Counted from the stretch's first letter, positions 36,646 through 45,233 are shown. The stretch is DNA of 64,000 nt from Sphingobium yanoikuyae (GCF_013001025.1 NZ_CP053021.1:1877501-1941500); one strand, 5' to 3'. Numbers and translations are program-made. The notes: a model not told the origin generated them from the sequence alone.

Positions 36646-37431
36646 ATGTCGGAATCGCGTGTAATCATGACGGTCACGGATGGGGTGGCGGATGTCCGCT
36701 TCAACCGTCCGGACAAGCTCAATGCTCTCGACGAAGCGCAGTTCCGGGCAATCGCGGCGACCATCGCGGAGATTGAGGCGCGGCGGGATATTCGCTGCGT
36801 CCTGCTCTCGGGAGCGGGCAGGGCGTTCAGCGTCGGGGTCGATCTCGACAGTCTGGCCAGTGCGCCTGCCTTGCGCGACCTGATGCCGCGTACCTGTGGC
36901 GAGGCCAATCTGTTCCAGCAATGCGCCTGGGGATGGCGCACATTGCCGGTGCCGGTCATCGCTGCGGTGCATGGCTACGCTTTTGGTGCGGGATGCCAGA
37001 TGATGCTGGGAGCCGACATTCGCTTCTGCGCGCCGGACGCCGAACTGTCCGTCATGGAAATGCGCTGGGGTCTGGTTCCCGATGTTGCCGGTATCGCGTT
37101 GCTGCGCGGTCTTGTTCGCGAAGATCGGCTCCGCGAAATCATTTTCAGCGGGCGCCGTTACCAAGGCGCGGAGGCCGCCGATATCGGGCTGGTGACGCAC
37201 GTCGCTGCTGACCCCTATGCCGAAGCGATGGCGATGGCGCGCATCATTGCCGCTTTCAGTCCCCATGCAATGCGTGCGGCCAAGCGACTGCTCAACCTGC
37301 CATGGGAAACCAGCAACGCAGCAATGCTTCTCGCCGAATCACGGGAACAGGAAGTGCTGCTGGCATCGGAAAATCATGCCGAGGCCGTGCGCGCCGCCCG
37401 CGATAAGCGTGCTCCCACTTTCAAGGACTAG
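36646..37431 (+). CDS. Crotonase-fold enoyl-CoA hydratase/isomerase family protein
   Basis: The 261-residue protein has an oxyanion loop FSVGVDLDSL and AVHGYAFGAG. Of the two hydratase glutamates, the first position is Gln (GAGCQMML) and the second is conserved as Glu in VMEMRWGL. A single Glu is common in enoyl-CoA isomerases such as the delta3,delta2 type and in dienoyl-CoA isomerases. GGGAGG stands 7 bases before the start. It is the last gene of the operon from 31,815, and its stop overlaps the 3' end of the convergent alpha/beta hydrolase gene by 4 bases. Confidence 0.86.
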   Translation: MSESRVIMTVTDGVADVRFNRPDKLNALDEAQFRAIAATIAEIEARRDIRCVLLSGAGRAFSVGVDLDSLASAPALRDLMPRTCGEANLFQQCAWGWRTLPVPVIAAVHGYAFGAGCQMMLGADIRFCAPDAELSVMEMRWGLVPDVAGIALLRGLVREDRLREIIFSGRRYQGAEAADIGLVTHVAADPYAEAMAMARIIAAFSPHAMRAAKRLLNLPWETSNAAMLLAESREQEVLLASENHAEAVRAARDKRAPTFKD

Positions 37432-38306
37432 CGAACCGCGCGCGCCGGTTCATTGGACAGTATTCCGCGCAACGCCGCAACCAGCGCCAGGGGCTGCTCG
37501 ATCATGACATGATGGTTGCAGGCGGGGATCGCGACCGGCTTTCCGGCGTGAGGGGCGATCTTGAGCGCCAATTCCACGCGCTCGGGTGTCATTACGTCGC
37601 TCTCGGCCCCGTAAATGACGTCGGTCGGCACGCTCACGCCGAACAGGTCGTCACGATAGCGCTCCCTGTTGAGCGACTTGGCGGCTTGATGATCGAACTT
37701 CCAGCTCCACCCATCCGCCGTCTGCACCACGCCATGGCGGGCGATATACTCCATGATCGCGGGGACCGGCTCGCGAACATCGGGGATCAGGCGAAAGCGC
37801 GCCATCGCACTATTCTGGTCGGGATAGATTCGCAGCGGCGGGGTAGGGATTTGATGCGCCTGCTCATCGACGGTAGGAATGCCCGCATCGATCATGATCA
37901 AACGCTGAATCCACTCCGGCGCCAGTTTGGTCGCCAATATTCCGCCCATGGTCCCGAAACTGTGCGTGACCAGGGTGAAGGGAGCAAAGCCGCAGGCGGC
38001 CGCCACGGCGAGAATCTCCCTGCCATTCTGCGCCCGGCTATAGGCCTCCCGACGGTCGCTATCGCCCATCCCGGATAGATTGAGGGCGACCACCCGATAG
38101 CGATCCGTGAACGATGGCGCGATATGGTCCCACCACCTTGCATGGGCACGAAAGCCATGGACCAGCACCAGGCCTGGCAGAAATACGGAATCCATATTCC
38201 AGCCTAGGCAAGCGATACGCGCCCCTTCCACCTCTACCTGAAAGGCCCGGGGAGTGTGCGCCCATTGTGTGGTAAGCCAATTCCCCAAAGCGGTATCGTT
38301 CGCCAT
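37428..38306 (-). CDS. Alpha/beta hydrolase (MhpC-like)
   Basis: This 292-residue hydrolase has VHGFRAHARWWDHIAP at the oxyanion hole, the nucleophile elbow THSFGTM, an acid in GAESDVMTPE and the final histidine in CNHHVMIEQP. The triad is complete. MhpC-like family members cleave C-C bonds in ring-fission products, but esterases and lactonases look the same at this level. It is transcribed alone on the minus strand, divergent from a crotonase gene across a gap with an operator-like motif. It is not closely related to the other two hydrolases of the cluster. Confidence 0.84.
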   Translation of the reverse strand: MANDTALGNWLTTQWAHTPRAFQVEVEGARIACLGWNMDSVFLPGLVLVHGFRAHARWWDHIAPSFTDRYRVVALNLSGMGDSDRREAYSRAQNGREILAVAAACGFAPFTLVTHSFGTMGGILATKLAPEWIQRLIMIDAGIPTVDEQAHQIPTPPLRIYPDQNSAMARFRLIPDVREPVPAIMEYIARHGVVQTADGWSWKFDHQAAKSLNRERYRDDLFGVSVPTDVIYGAESDVMTPERVELALKIAPHAGKPVAIPACNHHVMIEQPLALVAALRGILSNEPARAVR

Positions 38307-38367
38307 GCATAATCCTTGGTTTCGTCCGCCGCCGGCCTCAATGCGACAAGGCAGGAATCAGATGCTA

Positions 38368-38383
38368 TACAACCTAGTCAACT
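38368..38383. promoter_or_regulatory. Candidate cluster operator (hydrolase / crotonase gap)
   Basis: TACAACCTAGTCAACT is a copy of the motif in the divergent gap; a further TTAGTACA follows directly. Confidence 0.45.
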
Positions 38384-38485
38384 TAGTACATAGAAAGGGA
38401 AGTAGCGTGTCAAACCGGCTTTGAATGTGGGACGGATCGACCGTTTCGCCGCGACCAAAGGCCGAACCGGAGAATAAAGACAAGC

Positions 38486-39268
38486 ATGGCCTACGAAACG
38501 ATCCTGTACGACATTATCGATGACGTTGCCGTCATCAAGATGAACCAGCCCAAGACTCTGAACGCTATGACGACGCAGATGGGTGAAGAACTGTTGGACG
38601 CCGTATGGCGCGCTGAAAAGGAAGCGCGCGCAATGCTCGTAGGCTCGGTCGGTCGGGCCTTCTGCTCGGGTGCAAATCTGGCCGAAGGCGGGATCGACCT
38701 CACCGATCCCAACCGTGACATGGGCGGCAATCTCGACGGAATCTTCAATCCTATCATCTATCAGATGCGGGCGGCGCAGATACCCGTGGTGACAGCCGTG
38801 AAGGGGCCGGCGGCAGGGGTGGGCTGTGGCATAGCACTTGCCGGCGATATGATCGTAGCGGGCGAAAACGCCATCTTCTTCCAGGCGTTCAGCAAGGTCG
38901 GCCTGGCGCCCGACGGCGGGTCATCCTACCTGCTGGTCAAGGCGATTGGTCGCCCGCGCGCGATGGAGATGATGTTGCTCGGTCCGAAGCTAAAGGCGCC
39001 GCAAGCGCTGGAATGGGGCATGATAAACCGGGTCGTGGGCGACGACGAAGTCGATGACAGGGCGCTTGATCTGGCGCGGGAACTGGCCCGTGGACCCCGA
39101 TCGCTGGGCATCATCAAGCGGGTGGCTTGGGCAGCGCTCGACGCATCCTTCGAGACAGCCCTGTCGAACGAGCGCGTCGCCCAGCGCGAAGCTGGGCGGA
39201 CAGAAGATTTCGGGGAGGGTGTAGCGGCCTTCCGCGACAAGCGTCCCGCACAATTCAAGGGGCGATGA
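38486..39268 (+). CDS. Crotonase-fold enoyl-CoA hydratase/isomerase family protein
   Basis: The 260-residue protein shows an oxyanion loop FCSGANLAEGG and KGPAAGVGCGIAL. Both glutamates of the hydratase pair are missing, replaced by Gly (VGCGIAL) and Phe (FQAFSKVGL). The family members with this pattern include isomerases and ring-opening hydrolases. It is the first gene of a three-gene unit followed after 4 bases by an SDR and then another glutamate-less crotonase. Its frame, length and codon use are normal, so the missing residues are unlikely to be decay. Confidence 0.85.
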   Translation: MAYETILYDIIDDVAVIKMNQPKTLNAMTTQMGEELLDAVWRAEKEARAMLVGSVGRAFCSGANLAEGGIDLTDPNRDMGGNLDGIFNPIIYQMRAAQIPVVTAVKGPAAGVGCGIALAGDMIVAGENAIFFQAFSKVGLAPDGGSSYLLVKAIGRPRAMEMMLLGPKLKAPQALEWGMINRVVGDDEVDDRALDLARELARGPRSLGIIKRVAWAALDASFETALSNERVAQREAGRTEDFGEGVAAFRDKRPAQFKGR

Positions 39269-39272
39269 GGCA

Positions 39273-40043
39273 ATGGCATCGTCGCTGCTGTTTGATCTGT
39301 CCGGCAAGGTTGCCATCGTCACCGGGGGCAATGGGGGCCTTGGCCTAGGCATGGCCAAAGGGCTGGCGCAGGCGGGGGCATCGATCGCGATTGCTGCGCG
39401 GCGTGCCAACAAGGCGCAGGCTGCTCTCGCTGAGTTGGACGCGATGGGCGCTAGGGCGATCTTCGTCGAAACAGATGTAGCGGATCGCGCATCCTGCTTC
39501 GCCATGGCGCAGAGCGTCGCGGACCGGCTAGGACGGGTCGACATCTTGATCGCCAATGCCGGCATCGGCGAAGGCGCCCGGCCTGAAACGATGGATGAAG
39601 CCATGTGGCGCCGCACGCTCGACATCAATCTGTCCGGCAGCTTCTTCAGCGCCCAAGCCGTATATCCGCACCTGAAAGCGGCTGGCGGTGGCAAGCTGGT
39701 GATGCTCGGGTCGATGACATCGATCTTCGGGGCGGCGGGCGCCGCCAATTATGCAGCCAGCAAGGGTGCCGTGGTGCAGCTTGCCAAATCCCTGGCGATC
39801 GCCTGGGCGCGCGACAATATCCAGGTGAACGCCATCCTGCCTGGCTGGTTGGTCACGGACATGGTTGCGGACACCAAGGCGAGAGCGCCGGAATTTGACG
39901 AGGGCATCGTCGCCCGCACGCCAGCACGGCGGTGGGGCGAACCTGACGATCTGGCTGGGACCGCCGTCTATCTCTGCTCGCGCGCATCCGATTTCGTCAC
40001 CGGCACGGCTATTCCTGTCGATGGCGGTTATGCGGTGATGTAG
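39273..40043 (+). CDS. SDR-family oxidoreductase
   Basis: This 256-residue classical SDR has the cofactor loop GGNGGLGLGMA, an NAGIGEG motif, and the active-site Tyr and Lys in NYAASKGAV. The C-terminal DGGYAVM is typical. It is likely an NAD(H)- or NADP(H)-dependent 3-hydroxyacyl-CoA or alcohol dehydrogenase acting between the two crotonase proteins that flank it. Gaps of 4 and 7 bases indicate an operon. It has all catalytic residues, unlike the SDR pair at 24,850-26,354. Confidence 0.87.
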   Translation: MASSLLFDLSGKVAIVTGGNGGLGLGMAKGLAQAGASIAIAARRANKAQAALAELDAMGARAIFVETDVADRASCFAMAQSVADRLGRVDILIANAGIGEGARPETMDEAMWRRTLDINLSGSFFSAQAVYPHLKAAGGGKLVMLGSMTSIFGAAGAANYAASKGAVVQLAKSLAIAWARDNIQVNAILPGWLVTDMVADTKARAPEFDEGIVARTPARRWGEPDDLAGTAVYLCSRASDFVTGTAIPVDGGYAVM

Positions 40044-40050
40044 CCGTCCC

Positions 40051-40821
40051 GTGGCGCTGATCCGGAGCATCGACGCAGGCAATGTGCGGACGCTGACGCT
40101 CGATCGGTCAGACGGGCATAATGCGATCGGACCGGACCTGCTTTGCGAACTCGCGGCCGCACTTGATGCGACGCGCGCTGATCCGACCATCGGCGCGCTG
40201 ATCCTGACCGGGGCCGGGTCGATGTTCAGTGCCGGCGGCAATTTGCAGGCGCTGCTTGACGGCCTGCGAACCCGTGACATGGCTGCCGAAAGGGCCGCGC
40301 TGGATGCGGCGGTCGCGACGGTGGACCTTTTGCGGACCTTGCCGATTCCGACTTTAGCGGCGGTCAACGGCCCTGCGGCGGGTGGGGGCCTTGCACTAGC
40401 GCTCGCTTGCGATTTGCGTGTCGCCGCCGACAGCGCGAAATTCGCTTATGCCTATGGCGCTATCGGGCTGGCGGGAGATCTTGGTATAAACTGGCTACTG
40501 GTCCGCGCGGTGGGACAAGCGAGGGCGCGCAGCATAGCATTTGGCGGGGTGCTCGACTCACAAGCTGCGCTGGCGGCCGGTCTGGTGGAAAGCGTCGTCT
40601 CTGACGCTGCGCTGCTCGAAGAAGCACAGCGCCGTGCGCAGCATCTGGCCCATATTCCCGCATCTGCCGCTGCGGCGATAAAGGCCAACCTGGATTTTGC
40701 CACAGAGCATGATTTTGCCAAAGCTGCGCTACATGAATGCGAAAGTTTTCAAAGGGTTCGCGGCGGGGCGGCACATCGCGCCGCCGTCGAAGCTTTCCTC
40801 CAAAGGTCGGCGCGCAAGTAG
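40051..40821 (+). CDS. Crotonase-fold enoyl-CoA hydratase/isomerase family protein
   Basis: The 256-residue protein starts with GTG seven bases after the SDR stop. It has the oxyanion loop FSAGGNLQ and AVNGPAAGGG. The first catalytic glutamate is Ala (GGGLALALA) and the second Tyr (AYAYGAIGLAG), so simple hydratase activity is improbable. Its two relatives in the window at 34,656 and 38,486 lack the same residues. It ends the operon; a GC-rich hairpin lies after it. Confidence 0.84.
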   Translation: MALIRSIDAGNVRTLTLDRSDGHNAIGPDLLCELAAALDATRADPTIGALILTGAGSMFSAGGNLQALLDGLRTRDMAAERAALDAAVATVDLLRTLPIPTLAAVNGPAAGGGLALALACDLRVAADSAKFAYAYGAIGLAGDLGINWLLVRAVGQARARSIAFGGVLDSQAALAAGLVESVVSDAALLEEAQRRAQHLAHIPASAAAAIKANLDFATEHDFAKAALHECESFQRVRGGAAHRAAVEAFLQRSARK

Positions 40822-40866
40822 CGTCCAGGTGGCGCGGTCGGCCACTGCACGAACCTGCCGAAGGAG

Positions 40867-40890
40867 GGCGCCGAACACGCAGTCGGCGCC
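40867..40890. terminator. Hairpin between convergent genes
   Basis: GGCGCCGA and TCGGCGCC form a perfect 8-bp stem in the convergent gap between the crotonase and MDR genes. No T tract is present. Confidence 0.45.
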
Positions 40891-40905
40891 TGCCACTATG
40901 CTGCT

Positions 40906-41913
40906 TCAGATTTCGATGCCGATCTTACCGAAATGCAAACCGCTTTCCTGATGACGAAAGGCATCTGCAAGGTCCGCCAAAGGGAATCGCGTTTCGACCA
41001 CTGGGCGGATGCCGATGGCATCGATCGCGGCGATCATGTCGAGTTGATGTCTGCGACTGCCTACCGTCACACCGATGACGCGCGCCTGCTTGCCCATCAG
41101 CATCGCGGTCGGTACTGTACCCTGGAAGCCGGCGAGCACGCCGATCATCGAGATATGCCCGCCAACCCGGATCGCCGCCAGTGACTGCGGCAAAGTTCCC
41201 GCGCCGCCGATCTCCACGACATGATCGACACCGCGTCCGCCGGTCAGCTTCTTCGCAGTCGAGCCCCATTTTGTGTCCCCCCGGTAGTTGATGATGTGAT
41301 CTGCGCCCATCGCCTTCAAGCGTTCCAGCTTTTCGTCGGAAGATGAAGTGGCTATCACGGTGGCACCCATCGCCTTGGCGAATTGCAGCGCGAAAATGGA
41401 GACGCCGCCCGTGCCCTGGACCAGCACGCTGTCGCCTGCCTTGATCGCGCCTTCGACGACCAGCGCGCGCCAGGCCGTGAGGCCAGCGCAGGTCAGCGTC
41501 GCCGCTTCCATCGCGTCATAGCCTCGGGGCGCAGGGGTGAACCAATTGGCCAGGCCAGTAACGACCTCGCGTGCGTAGCCATCCATACCGTCCCCTGGCA
41601 CGTTGGTGAAGCCGCCATCCTGCGGTCCGCCATTGGCCCAATCGGGAAAGAAGGTCGAAACTACCAGGTCGCCGACGGCAAATTGGGTGAGGTCTTCTCC
41701 CAAGGCTATGATCTCACCGGCGCCATCCGACAGGGGAATGCGACCGGCCGGGACCGGGATGGCGCCCGTCACGACTGCATAATCATGATAGTTAAGCGAA
41801 CTGGCGCGCAACCGGACTTGGATTTCGCCACGGCCGGGCGCCGGGGCATTTGGCAGATGGACGACGCGCATCGTGTCGAGAGTTGCCGGGTTACTGATCT
41901 GTATTGCCTGCAC
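40906..41913 (-). CDS. MDR-superfamily NAD(P)-dependent alcohol dehydrogenase / quinone oxidoreductase
   Basis: The 335-residue protein is a zinc-independent-looking medium-chain reductase. It has the N-terminal SSLNYHDYAVVTG, the LPLSDGAGE-type segment and the cofactor loop VQGTGGVSIFALQFAK. Relatives reduce enones or oxidise alcohols. The start is taken as GTG 41913, since AGGGG lies 7 bases upstream and the family begins MQAIQI-like; the frame continues 61 codons further without a plausible start. It is divergent from the Nudix gene; the gap has a weak copy of the operator motif (41990-42006). It could reduce a conjugated double bond of an intermediate. Confidence 0.82.
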   Translation of the reverse strand: MQAIQISNPATLDTMRVVHLPNAPAPGRGEIQVRLRASSLNYHDYAVVTGAIPVPAGRIPLSDGAGEIIALGEDLTQFAVGDLVVSTFFPDWANGGPQDGGFTNVPGDGMDGYAREVVTGLANWFTPAPRGYDAMEAATLTCAGLTAWRALVVEGAIKAGDSVLVQGTGGVSIFALQFAKAMGATVIATSSSDEKLERLKAMGADHIINYRGDTKWGSTAKKLTGGRGVDHVVEIGGAGTLPQSLAAIRVGGHISMIGVLAGFQGTVPTAMLMGKQARVIGVTVGSRRHQLDMIAAIDAIGIRPVVETRFPLADLADAFRHQESGLHFGKIGIEI

Positions 41914-41989
41914 GTCTCGTCCCCTGAAATTGGGGCGTAACGCATCTTGCCCACAAAGAATGCTTGTCCTTCGAATGATCCTGTCCCAC

Positions 41990-42006
41990 ACATAGGTACA
42001 TAAGTG
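41990..42006. promoter_or_regulatory. Weak candidate cluster operator (MDR / Nudix gap)
   Basis: ACATAGGTACATAAGTG reads TACCTATGT on the other strand and resembles the site at 3830. It is the poorest of the divergent-gap copies. Confidence 0.25.
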
Positions 42007-42046
42007 AACTTTGTTGTGAAATGGCCAAATGGGCGATCGAGGATGT

Positions 42047-42835
42047 ATGGCGGGCGAACCCAGGGAAATAGCGATACCGCGACCGGCAGCGACCATCCTG
42101 CTCGTGCGCGACGCGCCGTTCGAGGTGCTTATGGTGCGGCGCCATGCCGGTCAGACCTTTTCTTCCGCGCTTGTTTTTCCGGGCGGCACGGTTGACGAAA
42201 GCGATTGGTCTGACGCCTGGCTGGACCTGGCGACAAGCGGTGAAGCCCTGGACCCCGCGGAACGCGCTCTGCGAATTGCCGCCTTTCGCGAAACTTTCGA
42301 GGAAACGGCTATCCTGTTGGCGCGGGATGCCGACGGCAGGCCCGTATCATGTCGCAGCACGACGCGTGACGATTTTCGCACGGTCGTTGCGGAGAGTGGC
42401 GGCACGCTCTGGCTCGACGATCTGATCAAGTTCGGCCATTGGATCACGCCTGTGAATGGGCCAAAGCGGTTCGATACGCATTTCTTTCTTGCCCGGACTG
42501 CGGCGAATCAGGAAGCGGTGTGTGATGGCGGGGAGGCCGTCGCCCTGGAATGGGCCTCGCCGGAATCGATCTTGGCGCGGGCGGCTGCAGGCGAGCGATC
42601 GATCCTCTTTCCCACGCGCATGAACCTTCGGCGTTTGGCGGAGTCCGGCACGGTGGAGGATGCCCTGACCACCGCGCGTGCCCGGCCCGTCTTTACAGTG
42701 CTGCCGCGTGTCGAACGACGCGAGGGCGGCATGGCGGTCGTGATTCCCCAGGATGCAGGCTATGGCGAAACCGAGAATTTTCATCCGCGTGAAGAGATGG
42801 CGGGCCATGCTGCCGGGCAGCCGGGCGAGGGCTGA
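42047..42835 (+). CDS. Nudix hydrolase (CoA-pyrophosphatase type possible)
   Basis: This 262-residue protein has a Nudix box split by an insertion: FPGGTVDESD is followed about 20 residues later by FRETFEETAIL, which has the REx2EE core that binds the metal. Proteins with this extended box, such as NUDT7/NUDT19-like enzymes, often cleave CoA or acyl-CoA. That would fit a cluster with many CoA intermediates, as a means of CoA turnover. ATG 42047 follows GAGGA by 5 bases; an ATG at 42029 is also in frame. The next ACAD pair begins 65 bases downstream. Confidence 0.8.
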   Translation: MAGEPREIAIPRPAATILLVRDAPFEVLMVRRHAGQTFSSALVFPGGTVDESDWSDAWLDLATSGEALDPAERALRIAAFRETFEETAILLARDADGRPVSCRSTTRDDFRTVVAESGGTLWLDDLIKFGHWITPVNGPKRFDTHFFLARTAANQEAVCDGGEAVALEWASPESILARAAAGERSILFPTRMNLRRLAESGTVEDALTTARARPVFTVLPRVERREGGMAVVIPQDAGYGETENFHPREEMAGHAAGQPGEG

Positions 42836-42900
42836 AGCGCGCACAGCGAACGGCCGGCGCGACACGGTCGGCCGCCCTCACATGTTTGGAGAGGCTAGAG

Positions 42901-43998
42901 ATGTCGATATTATATGATGACGCACAGCAGGCGATCGGCGGAGAGGCCGTTCGTATTCTGGCCGACCGGACGCGCAGCGAGACGCTGAAGGCATTGCTGG
43001 AAACGACGGGGCGCTATGACATGCGCTTCTGGGAAACCTGCAAGGAGCAGGGTTGGACCGCCGTCGGCATACCAGAGGTGTTTGGCGGTATCGGTCTGGG
43101 TCTGGTCGAACTGGGGCTCATCGCAGAGGCCATTGGGCAGGTCGCTGGCGGCGCGCCTTTTCTCGGCACCGGCCACGGCGTGGCCCAAGCCATTTTGCGC
43201 TACGGCTCGGACGCGTTAAAAGAGCGCTGGCTGCCGACATTGGCAAGTGGCGAAACGATCGGTGCGGTCGCTTTTGCTGAAGGCGCCGATATGCTGCCAT
43301 CGGAGCCGGCTTTGCGCCTTACGCACGGCCGCCTTGTCGGAGCGAAGCCGGCGGTTTGCGCTGGCGCCGTCGCCCAGGTCGCGCTCGTGCTGGCTTCGGG
43401 CAAACAGGGTCCAGTTCTCGCGCTGGTTGAACTGGCTGGGGACGGGGTAACGCGGAATATGGTCCACACTTTCGACAATAGCCGCTGCACGGCCGACCTG
43501 CACTTCGATGGCGTGGAAGCGTCCGTCCTGACCGGCGAGGGTGCGCTGCTTGCGGCCCGCGCTGTGCTGGAACTGCAGGCCGTCGTGACCGCGCATGAAC
43601 AGGTGGGCGGGGCCGAGGCGATGCTGGGCAAGGCGCGCGACTATGCGATGGATCGCCGCGCCTTTGGCCAGTTGATCGGTGGATTCCAGTCCGTGAAGCA
43701 CCGTATTGCCGAGGGTTATGTTCTGGTGGAACTGGCTCGCGCCAATGCCATCCATGCTGCGGCTTCCGAAGGCGAAGCCGATTTCGGCCGCCATGCCGCT
43801 GCGGCGCGGCTGTCTGCAACCGAAGCTTATGATAGCGTTTCGCGCGATGCGACACAGGTGCACGGTGGCATTGGCGTCACTTGGGAAGCCGACCTTCACC
43901 TGCATCAGCGCCGCGCGCGGACGCTTGCGATCGAGAATGGCCCCGCCTTGTTCTGGGAAGATGCCCTGGTAGACTATCTGGTGGAAGAGGCCGCATGA
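42901..43998 (+). CDS. Acyl-CoA dehydrogenase, small (beta-like) subunit
   Basis: The 365-residue ACAD-fold protein has YAMDRRAFGQLIGGFQSVKH and the hallmark VHGGIGVTWEADLHLHQRR. It is the closest in pattern to the small subunits of steroid-type heteromeric ACADs. The ER-type Glu is missing. ATG 42901 has GGAGAGG about 6 bases upstream; an in-frame ATG at 42886 sits directly before that site. Its stop overlaps the large-subunit start (ATGA). This is the third such pair in the window. Confidence 0.88.
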   Translation: MSILYDDAQQAIGGEAVRILADRTRSETLKALLETTGRYDMRFWETCKEQGWTAVGIPEVFGGIGLGLVELGLIAEAIGQVAGGAPFLGTGHGVAQAILRYGSDALKERWLPTLASGETIGAVAFAEGADMLPSEPALRLTHGRLVGAKPAVCAGAVAQVALVLASGKQGPVLALVELAGDGVTRNMVHTFDNSRCTADLHFDGVEASVLTGEGALLAARAVLELQAVVTAHEQVGGAEAMLGKARDYAMDRRAFGQLIGGFQSVKHRIAEGYVLVELARANAIHAAASEGEADFGRHAAAARLSATEAYDSVSRDATQVHGGIGVTWEADLHLHQRRARTLAIENGPALFWEDALVDYLVEEAA

Positions 43999-45206
43999 GT
44001 ATCGATCTGGAAATCTATCGCGCCGACGCGAAGGCATGGCTCGAAACGAAAGCCATGGAGTTCGGGCACGCCGCGCGCCGGGGCCTGTCCGAAGAGGAAG
44101 ATCTGACACTCGGCCGGCGCTGGCAGGCGGAAAAATTCGCGGCGGGCTATTCAGCCATCAACTGGTCCAAGGAGCATGGAGGCCAGGGACTAGGTGCGTT
44201 GGAGAAACTCGCCTTCGAACAGGAAGAGATGAAGCACAGCTTTCCGAACGACTATTTCGGCGTCAGTCTCGGGATGCCGGTGCCCATCATGCTGCGTTAT
44301 GTGAAGGGGGATTGGGCGCGCGAACGCGCGACCAAGGCGTTGAAGGGGGAGGAGATCTGGTGCCAACTCTTTTCCGAGCCGGCTGCGGGATCGGATCTTG
44401 CCGGCCTGCGGACGCGGGCGGATCGCGACGACGCCGCCGGGGACTGGATAATCAACGGCCAGAAATTGTGGACCACCTGGGCGCAATATGCCGATTATGG
44501 CGTCATCGTCGCGCGCAGCGATCCGACGGTAGCCAAGCATCGGGGTCTTACCTATTTCTGGGTCAACATGAAGTCTCCCGGTGTCACGGTCAGGCCGGTC
44601 AGGCTGGCGGAAGGACGTTCCGAGGTAAATGAGGTCTTCTTCGACGACGTCCGAATTGCCGATAGCCAGAGGCTGGGTTCGGTCGGCGGTGGTTTTGGCG
44701 TGGCCATGGAGACGCTGATGATCGAGCGCTACCAGGCGACCGATCCGGCTGGATTCGGCCCACCCATCGACCTGTTCGTCGAGGAAGCGAAGACGATCCG
44801 CATCGGTGGCAAGTCCGCGATCGAAGACGGGCGCGTGCGGGAACGCATTGCCCGAACCTATGCCGCGCAATCCGCTCTGGCGGCAATCCATCGCAGGGCT
44901 TTGCTCAGTCTGGCTGCCGGTATGCAGCCTGGCCCTGAAGGATCGGTCCATAAACTGGTATCTGTCCGCACCCGTCAAAAGTTGAGCGAATTCGCGATGG
45001 ATCTCAAGGGCGTCGATGGGATGCGCTATGATGAGGATAAGACGCGCAAGGAAAGCTGGTCGAAAAGCTGGATGACCGCGCCCACCGGCCGCATCGCGGG
45101 GGGCGCGGACGAAATGCTGCTCAATACAATCGCTGAAAAGATATTGGGGCTGCCGCAGGACCACAGGCCGGACAAGGGTGTCGCCTTTAACGACTTTCCA
45201 CGCTGA
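43995..45206 (+). CDS. Acyl-CoA dehydrogenase, large (alpha-like) subunit
   Basis: The 403-residue protein contains CQLFSEPAAGSDLAGLRT, INGQKLWTTWAQYADY and a helix-G LMIERYQ with the probable catalytic Glu. Its C-terminal ending, NTIAEKILGLPQD, is typical of alpha subunits. The start ATG 43995 overlaps the stop of the small subunit. It is the paralogue of the large subunit at 30,488-31,690 and would form a heterotetramer with the preceding protein. A DMT transporter gene follows 27 bases later. Confidence 0.89.
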   Translation: MSIDLEIYRADAKAWLETKAMEFGHAARRGLSEEEDLTLGRRWQAEKFAAGYSAINWSKEHGGQGLGALEKLAFEQEEMKHSFPNDYFGVSLGMPVPIMLRYVKGDWARERATKALKGEEIWCQLFSEPAAGSDLAGLRTRADRDDAAGDWIINGQKLWTTWAQYADYGVIVARSDPTVAKHRGLTYFWVNMKSPGVTVRPVRLAEGRSEVNEVFFDDVRIADSQRLGSVGGGFGVAMETLMIERYQATDPAGFGPPIDLFVEEAKTIRIGGKSAIEDGRVRERIARTYAAQSALAAIHRRALLSLAAGMQPGPEGSVHKLVSVRTRQKLSEFAMDLKGVDGMRYDEDKTRKESWSKSWMTAPTGRIAGGADEMLLNTIAEKILGLPQDHRPDKGVAFNDFPR

Positions 45207-45233
45207 CCACCCGATGACTGATATGGGGTATAC

